Positions 10,400 through 21,339 of a stretch of DNA of 48,022 nucleotides are shown here, in pieces. The notes under the pieces were generated by a model. The model ran no database searches, was not told the origin of the DNA, and worked only from the letters and a program-made list of their open reading frames with translations. Origin of the DNA: Polyangiaceae bacterium (GTDB taxonomy: Bacteria; Myxococcota_A; Polyangia; Nannocystales; Nannocystaceae); contig JALSIN010000379.1 in assembly GCA_026989935.1 (NCBI GenBank), positions 1 through 48,022 of the forward strand, given 5' to 3'. A program made the translations under genes and the position numbers. Position 1 is the first letter of the stretch. Each line of letters begins with the position of its first letter.

Positions 10400-10546
10400 A
10401 GGGATCGCGCCGGTTCCACCCGCCGTCGCGGGGTGCCGTACTCGCACGGCGTCCCGGTGCCCGCGCACGCCGGCCGGGTTCGGGCCGGGCGCGCCGTCTT
10501 CGGCCGTGGCGGCTCGGCGGGCATCGGGCGCATACCGCGCATGCGG

Positions 10547-10575
10547 TTGTTTCGCGGTTGTCACGCGTCTGTCAC
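10547..10575 (+). promoter_or_regulatory. Pho-box-like array of three 7-mers at 11-bp period
   Basis: TTGTTTC-GCGG-TTGTCAC-GCGT-CTGTCAC. Heptamers start at 10547, 10558 and 10569, about 60 bp upstream of the pstS ATG. Confidence 0.7.
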
Positions 10576-10634
10576 CTTCGTCGGTCACAAGGCGGGGGCA
10601 ACGAACCCACCACGCTACGGAGGCTCCGTTTCCC

Positions 10635-11696
10635 ATGAAGATCCACGCGCGTTCCCACACCACGTTCCTCGCCCTGGCCGTCGTGCTCGCCGGCTGCGGC
10701 AGCAAGCACAAGGCGGCGGCAGAAGCCGGCGGCGGTCCCTCGGCGAAGGGGGCCGGTGCACCCGCGGAGGCGGCCGAGGGGACCGTCACGGTGGACGGTT
10801 CGAGTACCGTGTTCCCGATCACCGAGGCCGTCGCCGAGGAATTCCAGAAGACCAGCAAGCACCGCGTGACCATCGGCGTGTCGGGCACCGGCGGCGGTTT
10901 CAAGAAGTTCTGCCAGGGGGAGGTGGCGGTGACCGGTGCCTCGCGGCCGATCAAGCCGAGCGAGGTGGAACTGTGCCGGAAGAACGGGGTCGAGTACGTC
11001 GAGCTGCCCGTGGCCTACGATGGCCTCGCCGTCCTCGTGCACCCGAAGAACGACTGGGTGGAGGCGATGACCGTCGAGGAGCTCAAGAAGCTGTGGGCGC
11101 CCGAGGCCCAGGGGACGATCACGAAGTGGAGCCAGATCCGGGCGGGCTGGCCCGACAAGGAGATCCACCTGTTCGGACCCGGCGTGGACTCGGGGACGTA
11201 CGACTACTTCACGAAGGCCGTCGTCGGCAAGGAGCACGCGAGCCGCGGCGACTACACGTCGAGCGAGGACGACAACGTGCTCGTGCAGGGGATCTCCACC
11301 GACCCCCTGGCGCTCGGCTTCATGGGGTTCGCCTACTACGTGGAGAACAAGGACAAGCTCAAGCTCGTCCCCATCGACGACGGCAACGACGCCAACGGCG
11401 CGGGACCGATCGCCCCATCGGCCGAGACCGTGTCGAACGGCACGTACCAGCCGCTTTCGCGCCCGATCTTCATCTATGTGTCGAAGAAGGCCGCCGGCCG
11501 ACCGGAGGTCGGGTCGTTCGTGGACTTCTACCTTGCCAACGCCGCGAAGCTGGCGGCCGAGGTGGGCTACATCCCCCTGCCCGACAAGGCGTACACCCTG
11601 GCAAAGAAGCGCTTTGCCGACAAGGTGACGGGCTCGATCTTCGGAGGGAAGGGCTCGAAGGTGGGCGTGTCCATCGAGGCGCTTCTCGCCGGCTGA
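10635..11696 (+). CDS. pstS: phosphate ABC transporter substrate-binding lipoprotein PstS
   Basis: VLAGCG lipobox; [34 protein letters not shown] and [11 protein letters not shown] motifs. Confidence 0.96.
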   Translation: MKIHARSHTTFLALAVVLAGCGSKHKAAAEAGGGPSAKGAGAPAEAAEGTVTVDGSSTVFPITEAVAEEFQKTSKHRVTIGVSGTGGGFKKFCQGEVAVTGASRPIKPSEVELCRKNGVEYVELPVAYDGLAVLVHPKNDWVEAMTVEELKKLWAPEAQGTITKWSQIRAGWPDKEIHLFGPGVDSGTYDYFTKAVVGKEHASRGDYTSSEDDNVLVQGISTDPLALGFMGFAYYVENKDKLKLVPIDDGNDANGAGPIAPSAETVSNGTYQPLSRPIFIYVSKKAAGRPEVGSFVDFYLANAAKLAAEVGYIPLPDKAYTLAKKRFADKVTGSIFGGKGSKVGVSIEALLAG

Positions 11697-11726
11697 CCGG
11701 GCGATGCAAAGAGGGCGGACGATGCC

Positions 11727-12617
<891 letters not shown>

Positions 12618-12624
12618 ACGAACC

Positions 12625-13473
12625 ATGTCCGCCCGCCGCCGCCCGTCCGAGCGCCTGTTCCGTCTCGTGTGCCTCGCCGCGACCGCCGGGCCCCTCGGCG
12701 TGCTCGCCTGGCTCGTCGGGGACACGCTCGTCGATGGGATCGACCGCCTGTCGTGGTCGTTCCTTGCGAGCTATCCTTCGCGGCACGCCGAGCAGGCGGG
12801 GATCCTTCCGGCCGTCGCCGGTTCGCTTTGGCTCATCGTCACGACTGCCCTCATCGCGCTGCCGATCGGGGTGGGGGCGGCGCTGTTCCTGGAGGAGTAC
12901 GGGGGGCGGTCGCGGCTCGCCCGGATCATCGAGATCAACATCGCGAACCTGGCGGGGGTCCCGTCGGTGCTCTACGGCTTGCTGGGGCTTGGGATCTTCG
13001 TCCGCACCCTGGGGCTGGGGCGCAGCGTCATCGCCGGCGCCGCGACCCTCGCACTGCTCGTGCTGCCCATCGTGATCCTGGCCTCCCGGGAGGCCCTTCG
13101 CACCGTGCCCGACGGCCTGCGCGAGGCGAGCTACGCCCTGGGCGCCACGACGTTCCAGACGCTGCGGCACGTGGTGCTGCCCATGGCTCTGCCGGGCATC
13201 CTGACCGGCGCGATCCTCGCGATCTCCCGCGCCATCGGGGAGACGGCGCCGCTCATCGTGGTGGGGGCGCTGTCCTACGTCACGTTCGTGCCCGACGCCC
13301 TCGACGCACCCTTTACGGCGCTGCCGATCCAGATCTACAACTGGGTCTCGCGGCCGCAGGAAGCGTTCTTGAAGAACGCGGCCGCCGGTATCATCGTGCT
13401 GCTCGCGACGATGCTCGTGCTGAACGCGGCGGCCGTCCTCCTGCGCCACCGCCTCGACGCCAGAAAGCCATGA
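12625..13473 (+). CDS. pstA: phosphate ABC transporter permease PstA
   Basis: [33 protein letters not shown] and [12 protein letters not shown] motifs; follows pstC. Confidence 0.95.
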   Translation: MSARRRPSERLFRLVCLAATAGPLGVLAWLVGDTLVDGIDRLSWSFLASYPSRHAEQAGILPAVAGSLWLIVTTALIALPIGVGAALFLEEYGGRSRLARIIEINIANLAGVPSVLYGLLGLGIFVRTLGLGRSVIAGAATLALLVLPIVILASREALRTVPDGLREASYALGATTFQTLRHVVLPMALPGILTGAILAISRAIGETAPLIVVGALSYVTFVPDALDAPFTALPIQIYNWVSRPQEAFLKNAAAGIIVLLATMLVLNAAAVLLRHRLDARKP

Positions 13474-14312
13474 CGATGGTAGCCGCCATGCAGACCTCGA
13501 CCCGCCCCAGCCCCGACCGCCCCAACGGCGCCGCCGAGCCCTCACCGGGCGCGGCGCGGGCCAAGGTGACCGTGTCGGGGTTGCGCGCGTGGTTTTCGGA
13601 CCACGAGGTGCTCCACGGCATCGACATGGAGATCCTCGAAAACCGGGTCACCGCCATCATCGGGCCGTCGGGATGTGGAAAGTCCACGTTCATCCGTTGC
13701 CTCAACCGGATGCACGAGCACGTCCCGGGCGCGCGCATGGCGGGGCGGATCCTGCTCGACGGCACGGACGTCTACGGGCCCGACATCGACCCGGTGCTGC
13801 TGCGCCGCCGGGTCGGCATGGTGTTCCAGAAGCCGAATCCGTTTCCCAACATGACCATCGAGCAGAACGTGCTGGCGGGGCTGTTGCTCACGCGCCGGCT
13901 CGACAAGGCCCGCCGCGAGGAGATCGTGGAGAGGGCCCTGCGCGGAGCGGCGCTGTGGGACGAGGTCAAGGACCGGCTCCATCTGCCCGGCACGGGGCTG
14001 TCCGGTGGGCAGCAGCAGCGTTTGTGCATCGCGCGGGCCATCGCCGTGGAGCCCGAGGTGCTCTTGATGGACGAGCCCTGCTCGGCGCTCGATCCGATCG
14101 CCACGGCGCGTATCGAAGACCTCATCCACGAACTGTGCGAGCGCTACACGATCGCCATCGTCACGCACAACATGCAACAGGCGGCCCGGGTGTCCGACAC
14201 CACGGCGTTCTTTCTCTCCGGGGAACTCGTCGAGATGGGCGAGACGAACCGGATCTTCACGGCGCCGAAGGATCCGCGGACCGAGGACTACATCACCGGC
14301 AAGTTCGGCTAG
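13470..14312 (+). CDS. pstB: phosphate ABC transporter ATP-binding protein PstB
   Basis: Walker [52 protein letters not shown] overlap with the pstA stop. Confidence 0.97.
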   Translation: MTMVAAMQTSTRPSPDRPNGAAEPSPGAARAKVTVSGLRAWFSDHEVLHGIDMEILENRVTAIIGPSGCGKSTFIRCLNRMHEHVPGARMAGRILLDGTDVYGPDIDPVLLRRRVGMVFQKPNPFPNMTIEQNVLAGLLLTRRLDKARREEIVERALRGAALWDEVKDRLHLPGTGLSGGQQQRLCIARAIAVEPEVLLMDEPCSALDPIATARIEDLIHELCERYTIAIVTHNMQQAARVSDTTAFFLSGELVEMGETNRIFTAPKDPRTEDYITGKFG

Positions 14313-14332
14313 CAACGTCAGGAGCCATCGGG

Positions 14333-15025
14333 ATGCCCAAGACCCACACCGACCGCGAGTACGAGCAACAGCTCCAGCTTCTGCGCGAGCGGCTCGTCAT
14401 CATGGCGGGCCGGGTGGAGGAGATGATCGGTCTTTCGATCCGGGCGCTGGTGGAGCGGGACGTGCCGCTGGCCCGGCGCACCATCGAGGCGGACCACCGT
14501 GTCAATCGCCTGGAGGTCGAGACGGACGAGCTGTGCCTCGTGATCCTCGCCAAGCGCCAGCCCATGGCCTCCGACCTGCGGTTCATCACGCTGGCGCTCA
14601 AGATGGTCACGGACCTCGAACGCATCGGGGACCTGGCCGTCAACATTTGCGAGCGCGCCGTCGAGCTGGCCGCGATGCCGCAGCTTACGCCGTGGGACGA
14701 CATCGTCCGCATGGGCGACGTGGTCCGTTCCATGGTGCGCGACGCCATCGACGCCTTCGTGCAGTCGGACGCCGAGCAGGCCCAGCGGGTGATCGAGCGT
14801 GACAACGAGGTGGACGACCTCTACACCAAGGTCTTCCGCGACGTGCTGGCGATCATGATGGCCGATTCGACGGCCGTCGAGCGCGGGATCCACGTGCAGT
14901 CGGTGGCCAAGTGGCTCGAACGCATGGCCGACCACTGCACGAACCTCGCCGAGCTCGTGGTCTTCATGGTCAAGGGCAAGGACATCCGCCACATGGGCCG
15001 GATGGACGACGAGCCCGCAGGGTAG
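14333..15025 (+). CDS. phoU: phosphate signalling complex protein PhoU
   Basis: Two PhoU repeats (LRFITLALKMVTDLERIGDLAVNI and VQSVAKWLERMADHCTNLAE); follows pstB. Confidence 0.95.
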   Translation: MPKTHTDREYEQQLQLLRERLVIMAGRVEEMIGLSIRALVERDVPLARRTIEADHRVNRLEVETDELCLVILAKRQPMASDLRFITLALKMVTDLERIGDLAVNICERAVELAAMPQLTPWDDIVRMGDVVRSMVRDAIDAFVQSDAEQAQRVIERDNEVDDLYTKVFRDVLAIMMADSTAVERGIHVQSVAKWLERMADHCTNLAELVVFMVKGKDIRHMGRMDDEPAG

Positions 15026-15032
15026 GGGCGGC

Positions 15033-16154
15033 CTACATGCACGCGCCGCTGTTGCATTTTTCACTGCAGCACTCGACGGGGAAGTTGCACAAAGCGCCCG
15101 AGACCTTGCAGATGGAAGGCGCGCACGCCCCCAGGTTCGCGTTGCAGACGAAACCCATGCAGCAATTGTCGTCGGTGTTGCACGGCTTGTTGAGACCGTT
15201 GCAGCAACCGCTCGTGTCGAACGTGCAGTCGTCGTTGCAGGCGACTCCGCCGTCGGGCGCCGGCTTTGCCATGTCGAACCCCAGGTCCTTGCAGGTCTTC
15301 GGCGGGTCGAGGCCCGGCTCGCACGCCTCCGTGCCCTCGATGGCTCCGTCGCCGCACGAGGTGCAGCTCGAGATGTTGAACGCACTACAGTCGTCCTCGC
15401 AGGCCAGGTCGCCCGCGTCATAGTTCCCCACGTCGGGGCAGGCCAGCCCGTCGAGGTCCTGGCCGTCGCACACCTCGTCGTCCTCCTTGATGTCGTTCCC
15501 GCACAGCGAGCAGTCGGAGAAGTCGAAGGCCTTGCAGTCGGGCATGCAGGCGACCGGTTCCGGGCCGTGGTAGCCCTCCTGGGCGAAGCTGTCGCACGTC
15601 TTGCCGCCCACGTCGTCGCCGTCGCAGACCTCCGGCCCCTCGGCCACGTCGTCGCCGCAGGTGTAGCAGCCGCCGTAGTCAATCTGGCAGGTGAGGGTGC
15701 AGGTCGGCTGGCCGGCCTGCTTGCCCACGTCGCCGCAGCTTGCGCCCCCGAGATCCTGGTCGTCGCAGGCCTCGCCCGGGTCGATCACCCCGTCGCCGCA
15801 CCCGGAGCCGGTGCACCCCCCGAAATCGAGGGTGCAGTCGTCGCGGCACGCGACGGAGCCACCCGAAAAGCCCTGTCCCAGACAGGTCACGCCGCCGAGG
15901 TCGGCACCGTCACATTCCTCGGGCGACTGGCGAACGCCGTCGCCGCACTCGGCCGTGCCGGTCGTGCTCCCGCCCGCCGATGCGCTGCCGGCGGTGGCGG
16001 TGGACGTGGCCGCGGCGGTGGCCGACGACCCGGACCCGCCCCCGGCGGTGCCCGTCCCGTTCGCCTGGAACGCCGGGTTCGTCCGCCGGCACGCGGTCGT
16101 GAGGCCGAGCGCCAGCGTGAGCACGATCCAGGGAGCGGAGAGCAGCCGGGCCAT
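15033..16154 (-). CDS. Cys-rich repeat lipoprotein
   Basis: Signal peptide plus LTTAC lipobox, Thr/Ser/Gly/Ala linker, and several CGDGV.D.GE.CD..DLGG..C-type repeats. Confidence 0.8.
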   Translation of the reverse strand: MARLLSAPWIVLTLALGLTTACRRTNPAFQANGTGTAGGGSGSSATAAATSTATAGSASAGGSTTGTAECGDGVRQSPEECDGADLGGVTCLGQGFSGGSVACRDDCTLDFGGCTGSGCGDGVIDPGEACDDQDLGGASCGDVGKQAGQPTCTLTCQIDYGGCYTCGDDVAEGPEVCDGDDVGGKTCDSFAQEGYHGPEPVACMPDCKAFDFSDCSLCGNDIKEDDEVCDGQDLDGLACPDVGNYDAGDLACEDDCSAFNISSCTSCGDGAIEGTEACEPGLDPPKTCKDLGFDMAKPAPDGGVACNDDCTFDTSGCCNGLNKPCNTDDNCCMGFVCNANLGACAPSICKVSGALCNFPVECCSEKCNSGACM

Positions 16155-16275
16155 GGATCCACTCTAGCACGCGAGACACCGCCTGGGCCGCGTCTTCCGG
16201 GCCCAGCCGCGCGCGGCCGAAGATGGGCCTTGACGGCGCGTGCTTCGGGGCGGCAATTGGGGGTATCGTCCCGCC

Positions 16276-16788
16276 ATGGCACGCGACGACATCGACCTCG
16301 ATCACGTGACCGTCCACCGCGCGCCGGGCGCGTCCGCGGACGGTCCGGTGACCTCGCCCGACGGCGTGCTCATCGTCGTGCGCAAGGCGTTCGGGCCCAC
16401 CGGTGCCCCGCTGGTGGGGATCTCCGACGTGACCTTCGACGGCTACCCGGCGGTCACGGTCGGCGTGCGCGCAAACGAGCAGGAGGGGCTGGTGCACCTG
16501 TCCCCGATCCACGGAGATCGTCGCAAGGTGACCGACCTCGTCCTCGAGGACGGGACCAAGTGCGAGCTGTTCTGCCCCACGTCCGGCCGGCCGTTGCCCA
16601 AGGTCGGCCGCGTGGTCGAGGGGGAGGACGCCGAGTACTACGCCCTGTACCTGACCGACCGGCTCGACCGCGGCAGCGCGATCTACGTCAGCGACCTCTG
16701 GGGCCACTATCACTCCCGGATCGTGGACGAAGGGGAGCTCATCTCCGCCTGGGCCGCCTCGGCCGACGGCGCCGCGTCGGCGTCCTGA
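16276..16788 (+). CDS. conserved-looking hypothetical protein
   Basis: 170-aa ORF in a gap with no competing gene; contains KCELFCPTSGRPLPKVG. No family recognised. Confidence 0.6.
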   Translation: MARDDIDLDHVTVHRAPGASADGPVTSPDGVLIVVRKAFGPTGAPLVGISDVTFDGYPAVTVGVRANEQEGLVHLSPIHGDRRKVTDLVLEDGTKCELFCPTSGRPLPKVGRVVEGEDAEYYALYLTDRLDRGSAIYVSDLWGHYHSRIVDEGELISAWAASADGAASAS

Positions 16789-16803
16789 CCCCGCGAGCGG
16801 TGC

Positions 16804-17499
16804 CTACGGCGGCGCGCCGGCGTACGCAAAGCCCAGGCCGGCCCCTTCGAGCAGCAGTTCCACCACCTGGCGCTGCATCTCGACGCGGCGGGCCTCGCAA
16901 AACCCCATCCAGGTCTCGACGCAAAGCCCCACGCAGCCGGTGGCCTCGACGATGACCTCCGTCGAGGAGGTCGGCACCGGGTAGTAGAGAGGCGCCCAGC
17001 GCTCGGACGGATCGCGCAGGGTCCGGTTGAGGCGCTCGATGGTGGCGGGCACGATCGGCGGGACCGGCTCGACGCCGTAGACGAGGGTCTGCCCGAAGGA
17101 GGGCGTGACGGCCGGGTCGTAGCGCTTGCGGCTTTCGTGGAGCGTCGCGACGAGGGCCGGGCGCTCGTCGAGCACCAGGTCCATGAACCGCCGGGCGAGC
17201 CGCGCCTCGCGGGCCGCCCCCGCCGCATCGCCGGGGAAGCAGCGGTTGAGGTCCAGCCCGCCGGGCGCCGTGCGGCTTCGCGCCCGGAAGGCCGGGGGGT
17301 TCATGACCGGCACGACGAGCAGGCGCCCGGCCCGCGGTCGCAGGCCGGCCTCGAGCATCTCGAACAGGGCGTGGGCGCCGGCCACCTCGTCGCCGTGGAT
17401 CGCCGCCTGCACGAGGGCCGTGGGCCCCGGGCGGTCGGCCTCGAAGACGTGCACGGCGACGTTCGGGGCGAGGAAGTGGTCTCCGGCGGGCAGCGGCAT
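16804..17499 (-). CDS. M14-family succinylglutamate desuccinylase/aspartoacylase-like protein
   Basis: AAIHGDEVAG (HxxE), VPVMNPPAFRARSRTAPGGLDLNRCFPG, and TLHESRK. Confidence 0.82.
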   Translation of the reverse strand: MPLPAGDHFLAPNVAVHVFEADRPGPTALVQAAIHGDEVAGAHALFEMLEAGLRPRAGRLLVVPVMNPPAFRARSRTAPGGLDLNRCFPGDAAGAAREARLARRFMDLVLDERPALVATLHESRKRYDPAVTPSFGQTLVYGVEPVPPIVPATIERLNRTLRDPSERWAPLYYPVPTSSTEVIVEATGCVGLCVETWMGFCEARRVEMQRQVVELLLEGAGLGFAYAGAPP

Positions 17500-17623
17500 C
17501 GGTTCGCCTTCCTACCCGCCTGGGCGGCCCCCGCGCAACCGGGGGGCGGGACGGCCCGCCGCTTCGGGCGCCGGCCGGCCCTTGCGGCGCCGCGCGCTCC
17601 GTGACAGCGTGGCAGGTGCTGCG

Positions 17624-18952
17624 ATGAGCGCCCCCGTCGTTCGCCCCCGGCAACGCCTCGGCAAGTACCGCATCGTCCGCCGGATCGGTCGGGGCGGCTA
17701 CGCCGACGTGTACGAGGCGACGGACACCATCGAGGGGCTGCGCGTGGCGCTGAAGATCCCCTCGGCCGAGGCGCTCTCACCCGCGGTGCTCGAGGAGGTC
17801 CGGCGGGAGATCCGGCTGGCGGCCGTTCTCGACCACCCGAACGTCCTGCCGCTCAAGAACGCCGACGTCCTCGAAGGGCGCCTGGTCATCGCCTACCCCC
17901 TCGGGGTCGAGACGCTGGAACATCGGCTGGCCCGCCGGCTCGGGGTGCGGCGCGCCCTGGAGCTGGCCGATCAGATCCTGGCGGGGCTCGCCTGCGCCCA
18001 CGAGCACGGCATCATCCACTGTGACATAAAACCCGACAACATCCTGCTGTTCGACGACGGCACCGCCAAGATCGCGGACTTCGGTATCGCGAAGGTGGGC
18101 ACGCGCACGCTGCAGGCGTCGGGCACGGGCACCGTGGGGTACATGGCACCCGAACAGGCGATGGGCCGTCCGTCGCCGCGCTCCGACGTGTTCGCGGCCG
18201 GCATGGTGCTCTATCGTATGTTCACGGGGGTGTTGCCGCAGTGGCCGCTCGCCTGGCCGCTGCCGGGGCATCGGCGCCTGCGGAAGATCGGGGCCGAGGT
18301 GACGGAGGTGCTGCGCCGGGCGCTCGAAGTGGACCCGCGCCGCAGGTACCGGGACGCGGGGGCGATGTTGCGGGCCTTTCGGGCGGCGCGCCGCAAGGTG
18401 ACGGCCCGCACGAAGCCAACAATGCGCGCCGCCGGCGGCAACGGCGTGGCGGTCGGCCGGGACTGGCGACGCGTGCGGGCGCGACAGTACCGGCGCCTCG
18501 TGTCGGACTGGTTGCGTCACGACGACGACTGCCCCGCCTGCGGCGAGCCGTTCGACGAGCGCATGACCCATTGCCCGTTCTGTGGCCAGGCGCGTCCGTT
18601 CTACGACGGCCCGACGACCATGCCCCGCCGGTGTGAGCGCTGCGGGCGGGGCGTCAAGCTCGACTGGAAGTACTGCGCGCACTGCTACGGCGCGGCGGTC
18701 GGGCCCGCGAGCGGTCGGACGTACACGGATCGCCGCTACGCCGCTCGATGCACCTCGGCTCGGTGCACGCGCAAGGTGCTCATCCCCTTCAGCCGGTATT
18801 GCCCGTGGTGCCGGACGAAGGTGCGACGGCGGTGGAAGATCCCCGGTGTCGGCGGACAGTGCCGGCGATGCGGGTCGAGCGTGGTCGCCGGCTTTTGGTC
18901 CCACTGCGCCTTTTGCGGCTCGGCCTTGCCGACGAAACGCAACACCAGGTAA
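17624..18952 (+). CDS. Ser/Thr protein kinase with four C-terminal zinc-ribbon-like modules
   Basis: Kinase motifs GRGGYADVYEA, VALKIP, IIHCDIKPDNIL, DFGIAK, GYMAPEQ. C-terminal CPACG...CPFCG, CERCG...CAHC, C-x4-C...CPWC and CRRCG...CAFCG. Confidence 0.9.
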   Translation: MSAPVVRPRQRLGKYRIVRRIGRGGYADVYEATDTIEGLRVALKIPSAEALSPAVLEEVRREIRLAAVLDHPNVLPLKNADVLEGRLVIAYPLGVETLEHRLARRLGVRRALELADQILAGLACAHEHGIIHCDIKPDNILLFDDGTAKIADFGIAKVGTRTLQASGTGTVGYMAPEQAMGRPSPRSDVFAAGMVLYRMFTGVLPQWPLAWPLPGHRRLRKIGAEVTEVLRRALEVDPRRRYRDAGAMLRAFRAARRKVTARTKPTMRAAGGNGVAVGRDWRRVRARQYRRLVSDWLRHDDDCPACGEPFDERMTHCPFCGQARPFYDGPTTMPRRCERCGRGVKLDWKYCAHCYGAAVGPASGRTYTDRRYAARCTSARCTRKVLIPFSRYCPWCRTKVRRRWKIPGVGGQCRRCGSSVVAGFWSHCAFCGSALPTKRNTR

Positions 18953-18960
18953 CGTACGGC

Positions 18961-19770
18961 GTGCCCGGCGAGCACAGCGCGCTTCCCGTCCTGTGTGGGC
19001 TGTTCGAGGTGGACCGCGACGAGCCGCGGCGCGTCGAGACCGCCGCGGGCGTGGCGGTGCTGATCTCCGTGCGCTCGCCCGCGGCGGACGGCGTCAACGA
19101 GGACGCGGCCGTCGCCCTCGACGGCGGCGCGGTGACGGTGCTGGCCGTGGCCGACGGATACGGGGGTGGGCCGACGGGGGAGCGCGCGGCGCGCCTTTCG
19201 CTGGAGGCGCTGGCGGAGGGGGCGGCATCGGCGGCCGACGGCGCGCAGGCGTTGCTGGCGGCGGCCCGCGCCGCCAACCGGGCGGTGTCGGCCCTCGGGA
19301 CCGGCGCGGCGACGACCCTGCTCGCGGCTGTCGTGGACGGGGCGACGGTCACGACCATGAGCGTCGGTGACTCGATGCTGGTGGTCGTCGGCCAGCGCGG
19401 CAAGATCAAGCTGCGCTCGGTGCCGCACTCGCCGGTGGGGTACGCGGTGGAATCGGGGCTGCTCGACGAGGAAGACGCGATGCACCACGAGGCGCGGCAC
19501 TTTGTCTCGAACATGATCGGCGAACCGACCCTGCGCATGGAGCTGACGGTGGGGACGCCGCTATCCCCCCGCGACACCCTCGTTCTCGGGACGGACGGGC
19601 TGTGGGACAACCTGCGTGTGGACGAGGTCATCGAGACGGTCCGCACCGGGGCGCTCGACGAGGCGGCCGCGACCCTGGCGCGGAAGGTGCGGGGCCGCAT
19701 GGTGGCGCCGGCCCCGGGCGAGCCGTCGAAGACGGACGACTGTACGTTCATCCTGTATCGCCCGGTGTGA
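18961..19770 (+). CDS. PP2C-type Ser/Thr phosphatase
   Basis: [41 protein letters not shown] and KTDDCTFIL are PP2C motifs; GTG start inferred. Confidence 0.85.
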   Translation: MPGEHSALPVLCGLFEVDRDEPRRVETAAGVAVLISVRSPAADGVNEDAAVALDGGAVTVLAVADGYGGGPTGERAARLSLEALAEGAASAADGAQALLAAARAANRAVSALGTGAATTLLAAVVDGATVTTMSVGDSMLVVVGQRGKIKLRSVPHSPVGYAVESGLLDEEDAMHHEARHFVSNMIGEPTLRMELTVGTPLSPRDTLVLGTDGLWDNLRVDEVIETVRTGALDEAAATLARKVRGRMVAPAPGEPSKTDDCTFILYRPV

Positions 19771-21292
19771 GCGCGCCGGTCCGAAGCCGGGGGTGGCGGA
19801 CCGGGCGGTCGCCGGCGGCCGGCCGCGTGCGGCGCTCGAAGATGCACCAGGATACGCGGGCGCCGACGGCCAGCTCGTGCGCGAGGGCATAGTTCGGAGC
19901 GAAGCGCGGGTCGTGGAAGATCCGCTTCGAGCCGGCCATGTGGGCCTTGCCGCAACCGCTTTCGAGGATGAAGACGAGGTAGCGCGGCATCACGTCGAAG
20001 ATCCGGTCCGTAAAGCCCGGGCCCAGCTTGCGCGTGTAGCCCCCGGGCAGCCGGCCGATCACCGGGTCCACCAGGCCCAAGAGGTCGAGGATCGGGTAGT
20101 CGGTCGCGTAGCCGACGTAGCCGAGGTCGCCGATCCCCACCGTACCCCGCCGGTGGCGCAGCAACCAGTCGGCGGTCTGCCCGGCGGCGTTGCGCCAGAA
20201 CAGGCGCTCGTCCACCATGAAGACGCGGTGGGCGGTGCGCAGTTTCGCGGGGCGTTGCCACAGGGCGGCGGCTAGGAGCGCACCGGCCGCGAGCCGTACG
20301 GGCAGGCGCCGGTGGTCGAGGGCCGCCCGCAGCGTCGCGCCGCACAGGGCGAAGCCGATCGGCTCGATGGGCACGAAGAAGCGGAAGAACTTCATCCAGT
20401 CGCCGCCGACCAGGACCACGTAGGCGGCGAAGGTGGCCACGGCGAGTCCGGCCGCCACGCCGAGGGCGACCCGCCGCAGGGCGAAGAAGACGAGCGCGAC
20501 CGGCAGCAGCGCCCACACGGGGCCCGCGTGTTCGAGGTAGCCGCGCAGGTAGGCGGTGCCGCCGGCGATCTGCGCCCGCACGTCGCCGGTCTTGGCGACG
20601 AAGGTAAACGGCACCCACAGCCCGTAGTAGGCGCGACGGAACGCAAGGTGGGCGGCGACCGGCGCCGTGAACACGGCGATCCGAACGAGGGTTCGGCGCG
20701 AGAGCAAACCGCGGCCGGTCGCGAGCAGGGCGAACCCGAAGAACAGCGGGCCTTCGGGGCGCAGGCCGGTGGCGGCGGCGAAGACGAGGGCCGAGGGCCA
20801 CACGGGGCGCCCGGCCGCTTCCTCCCGCGCGACGAGGACGAACCCCCACACGCAGCTGGCGGCGAAGGCGGCGGTCTCGAGGCCGAAGACCGCGTAGCCG
20901 GTCAACGGCCCCGACGTGGCGAGAAACCAAGGGGCGAGCGGCGGGGTGCGACGCAGGGGCACGAGTCGGCGCTCCAGGGCGAAGGCGCCCGCCATCGCCG
21001 CAAGCGCCGAGGCGGCGCCGAGGATCTTGGCCAGGAGGTTCGGGTCGATCCCGAGACGGATCCCCCCGGCGAGCACGACGGTCCACAGGAAGTTCGTGTA
21101 GCCCTCGACGCGCTCGCCGGGGTTGTAGACGAGGCCCAGGCCGCGGGCGAGGTTGCGGGCGTAACGATAGGAGATGTAGGCGTCGTCCACCGTAAACGGC
21201 CAAACGCGCGCCATGTAGAAGGCGCACAGGGCCGCGGGGAGGACGAACCCGACGAGCAGGTGGACGGATCGGCGACCGAAACGAGGGCGCAT
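19748..21292 (-). CDS. multi-pass membrane protein, putative glycosyltransferase-like (GT-C type)
   Basis: Hydrophobic, with [40 protein letters not shown], typical of bacterial GT-C/arabinofuranosyltransferase-like membrane proteins. Confidence 0.72.
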   Translation of the reverse strand: MRPRFGRRSVHLLVGFVLPAALCAFYMARVWPFTVDDAYISYRYARNLARGLGLVYNPGERVEGYTNFLWTVVLAGGIRLGIDPNLLAKILGAASALAAMAGAFALERRLVPLRRTPPLAPWFLATSGPLTGYAVFGLETAAFAASCVWGFVLVAREEAAGRPVWPSALVFAAATGLRPEGPLFFGFALLATGRGLLSRRTLVRIAVFTAPVAAHLAFRRAYYGLWVPFTFVAKTGDVRAQIAGGTAYLRGYLEHAGPVWALLPVALVFFALRRVALGVAAGLAVATFAAYVVLVGGDWMKFFRFFVPIEPIGFALCGATLRAALDHRRLPVRLAAGALLAAALWQRPAKLRTAHRVFMVDERLFWRNAAGQTADWLLRHRRGTVGIGDLGYVGYATDYPILDLLGLVDPVIGRLPGGYTRKLGPGFTDRIFDVMPRYLVFILESGCGKAHMAGSKRIFHDPRFAPNYALAHELAVGARVSWCIFERRTRPAAGDRPVRHPRLRTGALTPGDTG

Positions 21293-21339
21293 GGGCGAGG
21301 CGAAGGGCGAAGGAAACCACCCGCGGCGGGGCGAGCCTA

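Noticed and set aside
7562-10954. 1130-aa minus-strand ORF
   Set aside because: Arg/Pro/Gly-rich composition and antisense to well-supported vWA, PilZ, PhoB-like and pstS genes; a typical long spurious frame in GC-rich DNA.
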